DNA of 64,000 bases, taken from assembly GCF_018143015.1 (NCBI RefSeq), contig NC_054740.1, forward strand, positions 68,736,356 to 68,800,355, given 5' to 3'. Position numbers and translations under genes: made by a program. This stretch comes from Lytechinus variegatus. Its lineage: Eukaryota; Echinodermata; Echinoidea; Temnopleuroida; Toxopneustidae. Numbering within the stretch: position 1 is the first letter of the stretch; every line of letters begins with the position of its first letter. The notes beneath the pieces are model-generated. The model searched no databases and was not told the origin of the DNA. It saw nothing but the letters and a program-made list of their open reading frames with translations. Positions 1-11,165 of this stretch are shown piece by piece.

Positions 1-1
1 A

Positions 2-242
2 GCAGACAGCTATGCGAAAGCTTTGGTCAGTAAAGTCAAGCATCAGCCTTACAGTATCGCTACAGATGGCAGTACCGATCAAGGAGCCGTGAAACTGTAC
101 CCAATACTCCTGAAAACTTATGACGATAATATTGGTCAGGTAGCATGTGAACTTTTGTCACTGCAACAGTGCTCTGACAGATCAACAGGGGAGAATATTT
201 TCAAGATCATGGATACTGAACTACAGAACTGGGGCATGTGTG
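2..242 (+). CDS. Partial exon of a hAT/RNase H-like (DUF4371-type) protein
   Basis: The frame is open from the first bases of the window, so the exon begins upstream. The peptide carries the pattern IATDGSTD, then KLYPILLKTYDD, then RSTGENIFKIMDTEL. I recognise this from the catalytic-core region of hAT-derived proteins (DUF4371/ZNF862-like, RNase H fold), where DGS(T/N)D holds the first acidic residue. The reading frame stops making family sense after NWGM. A GT within the run following that point (about 237-245) is the likely donor site, and AT-rich non-coding sequence follows. No further exon was found downstream, so this is either an exon of a gene whose other exons lie to the left or a fragment of a transposon. 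The family call is from memory of motifs. Whether it is host gene or mobile element is open. Confidence 0.5.
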
Positions 243-299
243 TAGAGTGTCTATTAATATATATATTATGTGATTCTGGTATCATTTTAAGCATCTAAT

Positions 300-1035
300 G
301 GCCCTCCATAGTGCTATTTTTCTTTCAGCCCTTGAGGCCCCAATTGGGGCGCTGCCCCTGAACCAAGTCGGGAGCCTAAGCTAAGCGGCCCCATGAACCC
401 CTGGCCGGCCGGGGGTCCAGGGGGCCGCCGGCCAAATTTGTCCCTCTTTTTAGATTTCAAATGTTGGCAAGTATTTAAAATGCTTCTTCTTTATATGTTG
501 ACCAAATTTGATTTTTTTTTCTTCCATCTGGTAGAGCTTCATAAGGTTCACCAATCTTCTTCACAGAATTTTGAAATTTTGACAAGAACAATATTTATGC
601 TAATTTATGGGAAATTAATTTATTCATATTTTTAAAAATTCACATAAAATGCTTTTCCTTCTTTAATTGTTGACTGATTTTTACTTTTTTTCTTCCATTT
701 TGTAGAACTTTATGAGGTTCACCAAACTTCTACACAGAATTACAAAGAAATGTTTTTTCTTCTTCATTTGTTGATCAATTTCAATTTTGTTTGCTTTATA
801 TAATAGCTAGAGGTGGTGATACAAAATTTCAATATAGAATTTTGAAACTCATTAAATATGCTAATTTATTCATATATTTTCAAAACTCACAAAAATTACT
901 TATTTTTTTATTTGTTGATTGACTTTATATTACATTAGGTTAACCAAGGTTCTACACAGAGTTAAGAAACTTTGACTAGATAATTATTAATACTTAATTC
1001 ATATGAAATTTATTCATAGATCACAAAAAAATGCT
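300..1035. repeat. GC-rich patch, then degenerate tandem repeats
   Basis: A short GC-rich stretch (about 330-440, with GGCCGGCCGGGGG) is followed by loosely repeated units. Each contains AAATGCTTYTTCTTT, TGTTGA, a T-run with CTTCCAT, GTAGARCTT, GAGGTTCACCAA and CTWCACAGA. Recognisable units begin near 479, 646, 745, 885 and 1028, so the period varies between about 100 and 170 bp. No coding signal is seen. Confidence 0.5.
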
Positions 1036-1040
1036 TCTAT

Positions 1041-1606
1041 TACCCTTTTTACACATGCTAAAATTTTCTTAACCCCGTACTATAGGTGGGGCTAAATGGC
1101 AATTTAGCCCCACCTATAGTACGGGGTTAAGCTGAGCCCACTTTCTTTTTACACAGCATTTTTGCAAAGTGGGCTAACCCCACCTTTAGTACGGGATTAT
1201 TTGGCCCTGCAAAAAAGCAGGGTTATCCCAGCAATTGCGGTGCTAAGAGCGATAGTACGGGGTTAAGATCGCTAGTGTAAAACGAAAGTGGGCTAACCTT
1301 AACCCCGTATTATAGGTGGGGCTAAATGGCAATTTAGCCCCACCTATAGTACGGGGTTAAGGAAATAGCGTGTGTAAAAAGTGTACGAGTGAAGTACTTA
1401 CTACGAATGATCAACAAATGTATCTAAAGCATGAGCTACCACTAGTCCGGGGTTAGCAAGTTTCGTGTGTGAAAAGCAAGCATTTCTTATCCGGGGTTAG
1501 CAATAACAATTCGGCATGTGTGAAAAGAAAAAAAATAGTACGGGGTTAAGGATAGTACGGGGTTAGCGATAGTCAGGGGCTAAGAAAATCCTGTTTAAAA
1601 AGGGTA
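1041..1606. mobile_element. Nested palindromic element with TAGTACGGGGTTA motifs
   Basis: The outer ends are inverted: the left reads TACCCTTTTTACAC and the right is the complement of TACCCTTTTTAAAC, each followed inward by a TTTTCTTA-type block and the CCCCGTACTAT word. Inside are two near-identical hairpins (about 1070-1131 and 1300-1361) whose arms are AACCCCGTACTATAGGTGGGG and its complement around a GGC loop. TAGTACGGGGTTA or its complement recurs about ten times. There is no ORF. It resembles a non-autonomous foldback/MITE that has been internally duplicated. The superfamily is unknown. Confidence 0.65.
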
Positions 1607-2546
1607 TATGTCATTTCTTCATCAATTTCAATTCTATTTCCTCAATTTATGTCACCAATATAATTCACTACAGTATCTGAAATTAAAATTGTGTTAAATT
1701 TTATTGCGAGATGCCGGATGAGCTCCACATCATTGATGTGCTAGTTTTATTTGATCTTTGATGTTGCTATAAATATCATATGCCGAAAAAGCGGCCATTA
1801 TTTACCAAATTGTAACCCATAATTAAAATATACAAAATATATTGATATATATAGAAGAAAGTTCTAACAACAAATAAATGAATTGAATAAATAATTGAAT
1901 TGTATAAAAAAGAAAATAAACAAAACTTATCAATAAAAGTTATAGAAAAATTATGTAAATGGTAAGAACATTGCTGTGGTGTCATTTATCTAGTTGGTGA
2001 TTCGAAAGTACTCTGTTCTTGGTATTTTACCTTTAATGTTACAAAGCCAATAGCTGTGTAATATTTTATTGACATGGTCAGTATGCTATATTGTTAAATT
2101 GCAGTGAGTCCGAGGTTTACAATGTTTGCAAATGTTTACAGGTCAATATATCTTATAAAAATAATATCAATTGCTCACAATAATTTGGTAATCTTTCCAA
2201 AAATCCTATATTATTCCTTTATACCTCATTCCCACTGGCAACGATTGACTTTTCATAGCTGATCGCAAACAAGTTTGAACTTTTCCACATATTTCTAAGA
2301 TCAATGCGATTGCTACAACTGGGGGCTGTTGCAGAAAGAATTGCGTTAAAATGCAAGTCGAAATATCAAGCGCAAGTCCCGAATATGGGTGCTTCATTGG
2401 CTGAAACTCAAGTTGCGCAAGATTCTTTCTGCAGCGGGCCCCTGATCTGATATGATCACTATGATTATGCCACAATTAAGACCATGGTTACAATGGTGAC
2501 AGTGTGAACAGGATATCAAATATATAAGATGTATCTCTAATTGCAG
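1607..2546. other. AT-rich non-coding stretch
   Basis: Nothing recognisable except the small hairpin element at 2321-2442. It ends in the polypyrimidine tract and CAG acceptor (2544-2546) of the first GLUT-like exon in the window, so it is probably intron sequence. No earlier transporter exon was found here. Confidence 0.4.
2321..2442. mobile_element. Short foldback MITE, GGGGCYGYTGCAGAAAGAAT ends
   Basis: The two ends are inverted copies of GGGGCYGYTGCAGAAAGAAT, and the next 20 or so bases (TTGCG... and ...CGCAA) also pair. About 120 bp, no ORF, lying in a presumed intron of the transporter gene. Confidence 0.6.
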
Positions 2547-5500
2547 GATACGTTCCGATGGTCAGAGTTCTCTCGTCCATACCTCTACAAGCCTCTTCTG
2601 ATATCCCTGGTACTGATGTTTGTCCAGCAGTTCAGCGGCATCAACGCAGTCATGTTCTACACCGTCAGCATCTTTCAGAGTGCAGCGCCCTCTATCAATG
2701 CCAATGTGGCCACAGTGATAGTAGGTGCCGTACAGGTGGTCTTCACGTGTGTTGCAGCTCTTCTCATGGATAAATTGGGGCGCAAAACGCTCTTGATATT
2801 AGGAGGTAGGAAGGTCTGAACTGGGGGTCTTAATTGCTATTTATATTGATGGGATATATCAAATGTCAAACCAATTTATCAAGGACAGTATTTTCTACTG
2901 TAAAGAGTGATGGTCTAGACATCATCTCATGAAAGAAATAGTATCCTCTTTTTAATCGAGAGATTTTTTGTAAATTTAAATGTTTTTTGTCCTGAATGTA
3001 TTTTTGTATTGTCATGATTATAGGCCGACCTGTATCACCTGTATTAGAAAAACATGTTGTAGCGCCTGATGCTCGGCCTTGGCCTTAGGCACCTAAGAGC
3101 TTCAATATTTAGACGTATTTTCAAGGCATTTTGTATTTTGTACTTACAGTTGTTTTTAATCTACTAATTTTAAATGTTTAATTGTTATGTATGCTAAATG
3201 ACAATGATGACCAATGCTATCAGTCAACAGTAGTAGTTAGTGTACAGCTATTCTGCATTACTTATTGTTTTGTTGAAGAATAAGTGTAAGAATTGGTAAT
3301 GAATAGCCTCTTGCGGGATTCCTGTGCGAAAGACACAGCTCTGACTTAAGACAAGGTTATCATATATTTGAGTTGTAACATATTGGCTGGTATTGGCATT
3401 GTTACCTCACTTGCCCTTTATTTCTATGACATTTTTTTAATGCAGCTGTTGGTCTGGCAGTCAGCTCAACTGTATTTGGATTGTATTATCAAATCACTGG
3501 CGATGGTAAGAAGACAAAAAAAACTCAAATCATTGTTTTAATAAAGTAATAAAGTAATGATTATTTTTCTTTGTTTGTAAGTGCCAATGAATATGTATGA
3601 AGTGCCCATGAGGAACGTGCATGTTAATTATGTGTAAACTATTCATGTGGAGCTTGTAGGATAGGAAAAGATGATAAGAAAATATTGATGATAGCAATGG
3701 TGAAATTAATGATGATGATGATAACAATAATGGTGATATCATAATATTAATGATAATGGTGATTTATAATGATTATAATGAAATAACAATAGCAACAACA
3801 AGTATAACAATAATATTTATAAGAAAGATAACAGTGAAATAACATTAATGCTGACTGCTTTCTAAGAAGGCTTCTTTGATCAAACTCAGTTTTGAACTTT
3901 ATAAAACCTTGCACCTGTGCCCATCGACATACACTGTACCACCTTACAATTCAACCACATGTTTCTTCTCATTTTCAGATGTTGAAAAGCAGCACAAACT
4001 GAGCGCTGTCTCACTTTGCAGTATCATCGTCTACATCATCTCATTCTCGTTGGCATGGGGACCGATTCCCTGGCTGATCATGTCGGAAATCTTCCCTTCC
4101 AAGGCAAGAGGAGCTGCCAGCGGTATCGCAACTGCCTTTAACTGGGGTTGTGCCTTTATTGTCACAAAGGAATTTTCCCATATGCAGGTGAGTTAATGCT
4201 GTATATTTGACCCAATCCTGAAAGTCAGGCAGCGAGGTGACTTGATTAAACGAACGAGGTGCCACTGCCTCAGTCCTAGGCCCCGTCTTACAAAGAGTTG
4301 CTATTGATCCGATCAATCACAACTATGGACGGCCAGCAACGTCAACAACGTCAACATCTATTATGCATGTTCGTTCAAAATATTTTCTATGATGTATATT
4401 CATGCATTATTTTTTGTTGTTGAAAAATTTCCTGTTGAAAATATTATGACACTGATGGACTTTCATAAAGTTACAATTGATGGGATCAATCATAACCCTT
4501 TGTAAGATAGGGCCCTGGACATAACGGGGAGGAACCCTACCATTAGCGTACCTACGTACTGCCCACCCTGACAAGTCACAACCCATTCATGGGCCGTATC
4601 CCTGCCCCCATTCCCCCTGACGAGACAACAGTGGCCCCGTGCATTGAAGTTGAAGACCTTTTTTTTTTGCTTGTCAAATTTCTTGGCGGAAGATTTTGCC
4701 CCCCCTGTGGAAATCCAAGGTACGCCACTGAACCCGACATTTACCAAACGGAACGTCTGGTGGTAAATTTCTGCTGTGGGTGGTCCCTATACTGTCCTTC
4801 AACTTGTTTTAGGTATGCATGCATATAGGAATGCCAATGGTCTTAGGTAGTGGTTAGTTCTTAAAGAGTGACAATAATCTCATTAATGTGTGGGCTCATA
4901 GAGATCAAGCTCACAGATATTGTTGAATCCATGAAAGGTCTCTTATTTTCAATGAATAAGAATAATATAATAAAGGAATTATCAGAATGATTTCCTTTAA
5001 TGACTGAAATTAACAATGTTATTAGATTAATTTGATGGTTTGCGCAATAACAGAATTAAGTACATATATATGCAATATAGTTCAGACCTGGCAGTGACTG
5101 AGGGGAAAATTTTGATTTTTAGCAGGTCAGAATCCATCTAGTCATTATAAAGGGGTGCCAGCGCAGGATAGCCATGTTGCTACCAATACTCCCTGCTCTG
5201 CTGCTCTGGTCATAGTCTTCAAGCACAGACTCAAATTTGACACTTTAATTTATTATACCATGTCTAGAGTGAAGACTAGACTTCGTCTGTGTCCAAGATT
5301 AGCAGAGTCTGTAATGAATATAGTCTCACTACTTCAGACTCTGCATTATGCACTGTGAATTGTTGGAAAAAAAGTCTGTGCCTGCAGACTACTCTGGCCA
5401 CATCTGCATGTGACAAGCTCCACAACAGGCACATGATATGATACAAATCGTCGCACGCACCACGAACCGTCCTCTCTGCGCACTTTGATGCGAAAGTTAA

Positions 5501-6034
5501 GCGCACTGTATCTATTCCACGAACCGTCCTCTCTGTTCCGTTGCCCACTGTGGCATAAATAATTAACTTCAAGAAAATATAAAGATATGGGATGAAACTT
5601 TGGAACCTGAACTTTTTAACGAAGACACTGGTAAATAATTTGCTCTCCTAGTAGGTGCACTTATTGCTGGTTTAAAAAAAAACTTTTCTTTAAATGCGTT
5701 TTCTGCAGAAGTAACTTTCGCATAGAAGTGTGCAGAGAGGACGGTTCGTGGTGCGACGAAATGACAAAACATCAAATATCATGCTGATCATGCCTTGCAA
5801 TGACCCAGCGATGAAGGCACTAATACGGGCCTATAGTTGATTTATGAAAAGAAAATGTATTTTGTTTTGTTCATATTGTAGGTGTCATTGACCCAGCAAG
5901 GAATCTTCTGGTTTTATGGTGGAATCTGCTTCCTCGGAGCAGTCTTTGTCTTCTTCTTTGTACCAGAAACCAAAGGGCGTTCGTTGGAAGAGATCGAAGC
6001 TAGCTTTGCGGGCAACGACCGTAGAAGGAGATAA
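2547..6034 (+). CDS. SLC2A8: GLUT8-like sugar transporter, C-terminal half (4 exons)
   Basis: Major facilitator sugar porter, a plasma- or endo-membrane hexose carrier. Coding exons are 2547-2805, 3446-3505, 3979-4187 and 5882-6034. All have AG/GT borders and compatible phases, giving 226 residues to the TAA at 6032-6034. The fragment starts at TM7 ([20 protein letters not shown] contains the QQxSGxN sugar-binding motif), followed by DKLGRKTLL (the GRR/K loop between TM8 and TM9), GWGPIPW-type [15 protein letters not shown] in TM10 and the [12 protein letters not shown] signature after TM12. These, especially GPIPWL and SGINAVMFY, fit GLUT8 (SLC2A8) better than GLUT1-4, but GLUT6 or trehalose-type transporters are close relatives. 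The N-terminal half (TM1-6) must lie upstream of the window or was lost. The third intron (1.7 kb) carries several transposon remnants. High confidence in family, moderate in subfamily. Confidence 0.88.
3700..3845. repeat. Imperfect (GAT/AAT)n simple repeat
   Basis: Runs of ATGATGATGATAACAATAATGGTGAT type with frequent interruptions, inside the second intron of the transporter gene. Confidence 0.6.
4277..4516. mobile_element. Foldback MITE, GGGCCCYRTCTTACAAAG ends
   Basis: The left end GGCCCCGTCTTACAAAGAG and the right end, complement of GGCCCTATCTTACAAAGGG, are inverted. Both continue inward with TGATCC.ATCAAT words. A second, more diverged copy is at 32163-32416. It is an intronic, non-coding element. 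Confidence 0.65.
4721..4730. mobile_element. Solitary hAT-type terminus TACGCCACTG
   Basis: TACGCCACTG is identical to the right terminus of the full hAT-type element at 49974-51302. It is preceded by the C-rich stretch typical of that family. A matching left end with a target duplication was not located, so this is probably the remnant of a truncated copy in the transporter intron. Confidence 0.4.
5449..5758. mobile_element. Foldback element with ~50-bp inverted ends, AAAT flanks
   Basis: Left arm 5449-5505 and right arm 5708-5758 pair over the blocks CCACGAACCGTCCTCTCTG, GCACTT and ATGCGAAAGTTA. AAAT lies directly outside both ends (5445-5448 and 5759-5762), consistent with a 4-bp target duplication. 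A third copy of the CCACGAACCGTCCTCTCTG block sits internally at 5518. There is no ORF. Confidence 0.65.
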
Positions 6035-6302
6035 ATTACTTAAGTGACACAACTCCAATATATTGCCATGAATGCATTTGCCTTTTGATATTTTACTTAT
6101 TCTTGATCAAGTAATAGGGAATGAGTTAAATTACTACAAAGGGCGCTCGTTGGAAGAGATCGAAGCTAGCTTTGCGGGCAACGACCGTAGAAGGAGATAA
6201 ATTACTTAAGTGACACAACTCCAATATATTGCCATGAATGCATTTGCCTTTTGATATTTTACTAATTCTTAATCAAGCAATAGGGAATGAGTTAAATTAC
6301 TA
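5971..6302 (+). repeat. 166-bp tandem duplication of transporter 3' end
   Basis: Copy 1 (5971-6136) covers the last 64 coding bases, the stop codon and the start of the 3'UTR. Copy 2 (6137-6302) follows directly with only a few substitutions. Copy 2 would sit in the 3'UTR if the first stop is used. The near-identity suggests a recent event. Confidence 0.9.
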
Positions 6303-6597
6303 GTCCCCAATTGTAGTACTGAATGATTATCATTTATACCATGTATTTCCTAAGCACTTTTCTTTAGAGTGCATTATTACTCACTATGATTAGTAAGTGT
6401 ACTTTTTTTAGGGTTGCTATTTGTAATAATAGAGCATTCCTTAATGTTCGCTGGTGGGTGTATGGTCAAAAATATTACTGAAAAATTAGCAAAATAAGTT
6501 GGCATGATTTTTCAGCTTTTAACTTGTCGCCTTTGAAAAGAGGGTGAACCATCCATGTACAAAGCCTATGGAAATCACATATCACTTTTCCTTTAGT

Positions 6598-7115
6598 ATA
6601 TCTAAATCTGGTAGCTTGCACTATGGTTCTTCATGTATTTCAGGTAGTGTTTCTGTACAATAATATCACATTGTTAAAATATGCGCTACATCATATGCTA
6701 ACTTGATCTCAGTTTGGCCCTTATAGGTTTCAAAAGAGCCAATTTAAATTTATTTCAAGTTCAAAATAGCTCTAAATAGCTCAAAATAAAAACCATTCCT
6801 TTTCCTCGAGTGTGTCTACCTCCAGTAGCTTGCACAACTTCATTTATTTCAAGTAGTATTTCTGTACAACAAATGTGTGCTACATCATAGAGTAAACTGG
6901 TGTCAGTTTGGCCCTTGTAGATTTCAAAAGAGCCAACATAAATTGATATCAAGTTCAAAATATCTCAAAATCGCTCAAAATAGAAACAATTCCTTTTCCC
7001 TGTTTATGTCTACCTCCCGTAGCTTGCACAACTTTATTTACCGTATTTCAAGCAGTATTTCTATACAATAAGATCACATCGTAAAAATGTGTAATGCATT
7101 ATCAGGTAAACTGGT
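6598..7115. repeat. Three diverged ~200-bp tandem units
   Basis: Units are marked by GTAGCTTGCA at 6611, 6825 and 7019. Each is followed by TATTTCAAGTAGTRTTTCTRTACAA and then CAGTTTGGCCCTT.TAG.TTTCAAAAGAGCCAA (the last absent from unit 3). Spacing is 214 and 194 bp. They lie in the presumed 3'UTR/flank of the transporter. Confidence 0.7.
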
Positions 7116-7117
7116 CT

Positions 7118-7253
7118 CAGTTTCATAAAGACTTGTTATAATAACAAATGCCTAATTACTTTAACAAGTTTACTATCAGCCAGTCATATTGATAGATTTC
7201 AGTAGATTGAAACTCTCAAATATATGTTATTATAACAAGTTTTATTAATCTGG
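7118..7253. mobile_element. Small foldback element, ACTTGTTATAATAACA arms
   Basis: CATAAAGACTTGTTATAATAACA at the left pairs with TGTTATTATAACAAGTTTTATTA at the right. It is about 135 bp without an ORF. Confidence 0.55.
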
Positions 7254-8675
7254 CCACTTGTTTTATTTTCCATGTGGCCACAATTCAGAATCGAATAGGG
7301 TACTTTAGATCTGACTGATAGCCCATTGTTGTGACGAAATGCAGGGTTTTATCCATTTGTATAATTTGATTTCGTACATGGCTGATTAGCAATTTGTGGG
7401 ATGATATGATATATCATCAACCACTTTTGAACTGTTGATTTTGTTGCAAATGATGACTTTGGGGGAAGTCCATAATAGTTCACAAGGTATAACCATGATA
7501 TAAATTCAAGTGTGTAGTATGTTATACTGTACTTTGATAAGGTCCATATGTAACTTTGTATCCATTATTATCACAAGCCATTCAAAGCTGATTCATATAC
7601 AAAGTTTTTAAAGTGTACATTGTTGACTTTGTGTAGACTTACAAATTAATTCGAGAGTAAGCTTCATTGTCTTGAGATGATTCTTCCTGCATATTAAAAA
7701 GTGCCTAAAAGTCACAACATTTATTTGATTATTATATAATATCGTGATGATAAATCATTTGCTACATGTCCCTCTGCTTGCAAGTGGCAGGACACATGAG
7801 AAAACACTTGTTATATAGAGAAACTTGTATGTATTGTAAAGACCACCGAAATGAGACAAGAAAAGTGGTCTTTATGAGCAGGTGGTCTTCTGGGATAGAC
7901 ATGTTCTTTTAATGTATGTTTCAATAGGGACTTCTAATTAAAGGAAACTATATTTGTAGTCTTTATAGACAGGTGACCCATCTATACCGGTGGACACTAA
8001 AGGTCTAACTGTAAATAGAAAGAAATGAAAATAATTGTATTTAAGGAGGTTGTGCAGGATATATTAATTTTATAGTTCAGAAAGATGTATTTCCAAGCTG
8101 TGCTTGCATAATATATATGTTATAGTTTTGATATTTGTACTTTTATATGATATATTGATGGCACTTTATTGTCAAATTTCAAAATTAATCAGGTGTATTA
8201 ATCTACTTACAACATTGAGAGACATTTAAGATCATATGAAAGTTTTTAACCTTGTTCAAAGTTACATTAGAAAGCACAACAAGCAGTGAGACTACCACAG
8301 GCATTTCACTTGTCAAATTGAAAATAGTCAAATTGACTGGTTGCCAAATAAAAAGAAGACCCCCCCTCTTGTTGATATTTATTTGGAAAATAGTGATTTA
8401 ACATGGTTATTTTCATTTGTATTTCTTTTTGTAATGATAAATTGTTTTGAAATGGGTAACCACAAAGAGATCTTGTCATATAACTATCATGAATAATGTG
8501 TCGTCAAGAGAGAATAATCATTGGTTGTTGCTCACCATGGGTAAACTGATGAAATGTGTAATGAAACATCCACCAAGGGATAAAACCAAGTACTAGTAAT
8601 TACCATGATAGCACTAAAGTATCATTTTGTGATGTTTCATTTTCTAAACTATCATTAAAAGCATGTGGTTTCAGG

Positions 8676-8913
8676 CAGTGGTGGTTCCAGCTAAAGGGGG
8701 GAGGCTGGGGTTGGGTAGTGATAATTTGATATTTTGTCTTTTTAAGAGAAAATAACTGATCATGACAATGACAATCAGTTGTAAGTCTTTGATAACCTTT
8801 CTTTTTTTTGCATGTCAATATCTTCTTGGCCAACAATGAGGTAATATCTTGCCAATGAGAATTGTTTTATTTTTCTGACCCATCCCCATTATATAATCCT
8901 GGAGCCACCACTG
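8676..8913. mobile_element. Non-autonomous hAT-type MITE, CAGTGGTGGTTCCAG ends
   Basis: Starts CAGTGGTGGTTCCAG and ends CTGGAGCCACCACTG, i.e. 15-bp inverted ends with one mismatch. The flanking 8-mers GTTTCAGG and GGTTCTGG match at 6 of 8 positions, as expected for an aged 8-bp target duplication. hAT elements typically start CAG and make 8-bp duplications. 238 bp, no coding capacity. Confidence 0.65.
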
Positions 8914-9443
8914 GGTTCTGGGATTATTACTAAAGTTATATTTTTTGTTGATTTGGTTTTACATCTAGCCCTTTTTTCTCAGAAAAAGTAATCATTGACT
9001 CATAGCAATGAATCAATTGGGCTCCCATTTTCCAATTTCAATGTAGCGATTTAGGATGAATAAGGTGTAATTGGGAATTATATGTATATATGTATATCTA
9101 TATTTTTATATCTATAAATCTGTTTTTGTCTGCTACATATTATACAGCTTTAATTGTCATGATTTCATTATGAAGGTATGCTCAACATTTCAAAAGCAAC
9201 CTCAAGTAACTGCCCATTTAAATTATTTGAGCCATAGAAATTTGTTAAACTTTGGAGAAATTGGACTGAGAAGAGGTAAATAGAATCCATGACGTTTGAA
9301 CTGGCAACAGTTGCTCCAATGGAAAGCCAAACATAAAACTTAACCTCCAAAATTAAATAAACTCTAATAATCCATATCTTTACATTATTCTGAACCAAAA
9401 ACGCTATTAAAATCCTCACTCTAGCCCTATGCCCTCTGAGATA

Positions 9444-10021
9444 TTAAAGGAGAATGAAACCTTTAGAACAAGATAGCTTGTGTGAAAACAGAAAAATCAA
9501 AGAAACATCAACGAAAGTTTGAGAAAAATCGGACAAATAATGAGAAGGTTGTGAGCATTTGAATATTGCGATCACTAATGCTATGGAGATCCTCACATTG
9601 GCAATGCGACACCTGTGATCAACTCTTTGCATTACTTTTAGTATATATATTTCACTTAAATTGCCTCTTTTATCACATCTATCAGTATACCATGTGTTCT
9701 TTCTATAGGAGGGCATGTAATACAGATTTTTAAAGGATACATCATGGATAAAGAGCTTGTATCACCATAAGAAAAAGCAAAAAGACCCTTTTGGGGGTAT
9801 TTTATAGTCCCATCAAAGGGAAAGTTGTTCACATGTGACATCACACATCCTTGTTGCATTGCCAATGGGAGGATCTCCATAGCATTAGTGATTGCAATAT
9901 TCAAACACTCATAACTTTCTCATTGTTTGTCCGATTTTTCTCAAACTTTTGTTGATCTGTTTCTTTGATTTTTCTGTTTCGACACAAGCCTACTTATGAT
10001 GAAGGTTTCATTCCTCTTTAA
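9444..10021. mobile_element. Long-inverted-repeat MITE (AAAGGAGAATGAAACC ends)
   Basis: Arms of about 150 bp: left 9444-9605 begins TTAAAGGAGAATGAAACC, and right 9862-10021 is its diverged complement, ending GGTTTCATTCCTCTTTA. Both arms share TCGGACAAA and ATCACTAATGCTATGGAGATCC blocks. The centre is unique and non-coding. Confidence 0.75.
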
Positions 10022-10482
10022 GACCGGGACAAACGTTGCAGAAGCAAATGTTGTGTGAACATATACATTCAGAAGAAAGAAGTGATTATTTGTAGACTTA
10101 ACTGTGCTTCTTTTGCCAATTTGTGTCCAATTAATTCACTTCTAAAGCTAAACTCACACTTCTCTTTTCATTTTCTCCTTCTGTTGAAAACATTTATTTT
10201 CAAATATATATATTTTTTTACTTGTACACTTGAACATTAAAAATTCTAGGTTTTCGAATTTCATGATCAGGGTCTTTGAAATATTCTCAGCAGATTATGT
10301 ATCTTTTTGTCTTATGTAATTAAGGGCTGTATTCATTCTTGTTGGAAGTGTTTATTTTCTTCATGAATTTTTCTTCCAGGGATGTGAACCTGGGTGACTG
10401 GGCACTGTTTTCTGTATAAAAATACATATCTTGAAAATGTTTTCTTCTTAAAGTTACAAGGGTTACTTCTTTGAATATAAAC

Positions 10483-10762
10483 TGGCAACTAATAAATATC
10501 AGATTCTATTGTACCTACATGTATGTTCTAGTAAGGGTGTATTATTTATTTTTGAATTTAATGACAATGAGAGCTGACTGAATCATGCTTCTCTTAAAAG
10601 GGAAGTCCATCTTGAGAATTTGGCAACTAATAAATATCAGATTCTATTGTACCTACATGTATGTTCTAGTAAGGGTGTATAATTTTACACTTGAATTCAA
10701 TGACAATGAGAGCTGACTGAATCATGCTTATCTTAAAAAGGAAGTCCATCCTGATAATTTGG
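10483..10762. repeat. 138-bp tandem duplication
   Basis: TGGCAACTAATAAATATCAG recurs at 10483 and 10621. The whole unit, including TGACAATGAGAGCTGACTGA and a GGAAGTCCATC block, is present twice with modest divergence. Confidence 0.85.
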
Positions 10763-11165
10763 TTTTTATACAGATTAAATAGCAAAATATATTGGTGAAG
10801 GTTTGATGAATTCCATGAATGAGAGATTTATGAATCATTAACATTGCTTATTTGTGATGTCACAATTATGTGAACAGCCCCCATTTATTATGTCATACAA
10901 ATTCCATAAATTAGATTTTTTTTAAATGTCACATGATGTATGAAGATAATTTTCTTGAAGAAGGGGATATGGCATGATGTGGCTGATGGTATATCTACCA
11001 CACAAAATAAAATCACTTTCAAATTTGTGAAAATGTGGCATTATGGAAGTTTATATCACAAGACATTTATAGGATCTGCTCTATTGTGATGTCACAAAAA
11101 AAAATTGCAAATTTCATTAATCTCTTTTTTTCATCAAACCTTGATGTATATTTTTTTCTTTAATT
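10733..11165. mobile_element. Probable foldback element (GGAAGTCCATCCTGA end)
   Basis: Starts AAAAGGAAGTCCATCCTGA. The inner word AAGGTTTGATGAA (10798) is inverted as TTCATCAAACCTT near 11138. It resembles an abundant echinoid element I recall, with GATGTGGCTGATGGTATATC in the middle. The right terminus is decayed. Confidence 0.45.

Larger units (their letters stand above)
6303..8675. other. 3' flank/UTR of transporter gene; no further gene seen
   Basis: AT-rich sequence with three diverged tandem units (separate entry) and one small foldback element. AATAAA at 8347-8352 is one possible poly(A) signal but very distal. No coding frame resembles a known protein. Confidence 0.4.

Noticed and set aside
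2206..2475. Minus-strand 89-aa ORF upstream of the transporter exon
   Set aside because: Overlaps the hairpin MITE at 2321-2442 and shows no protein family features.
4041..4316. Minus-strand ORF across the transporter exon
   Set aside because: Shadow of the plus-strand exon 3979-4187, which has clear MFS motifs and splice sites.
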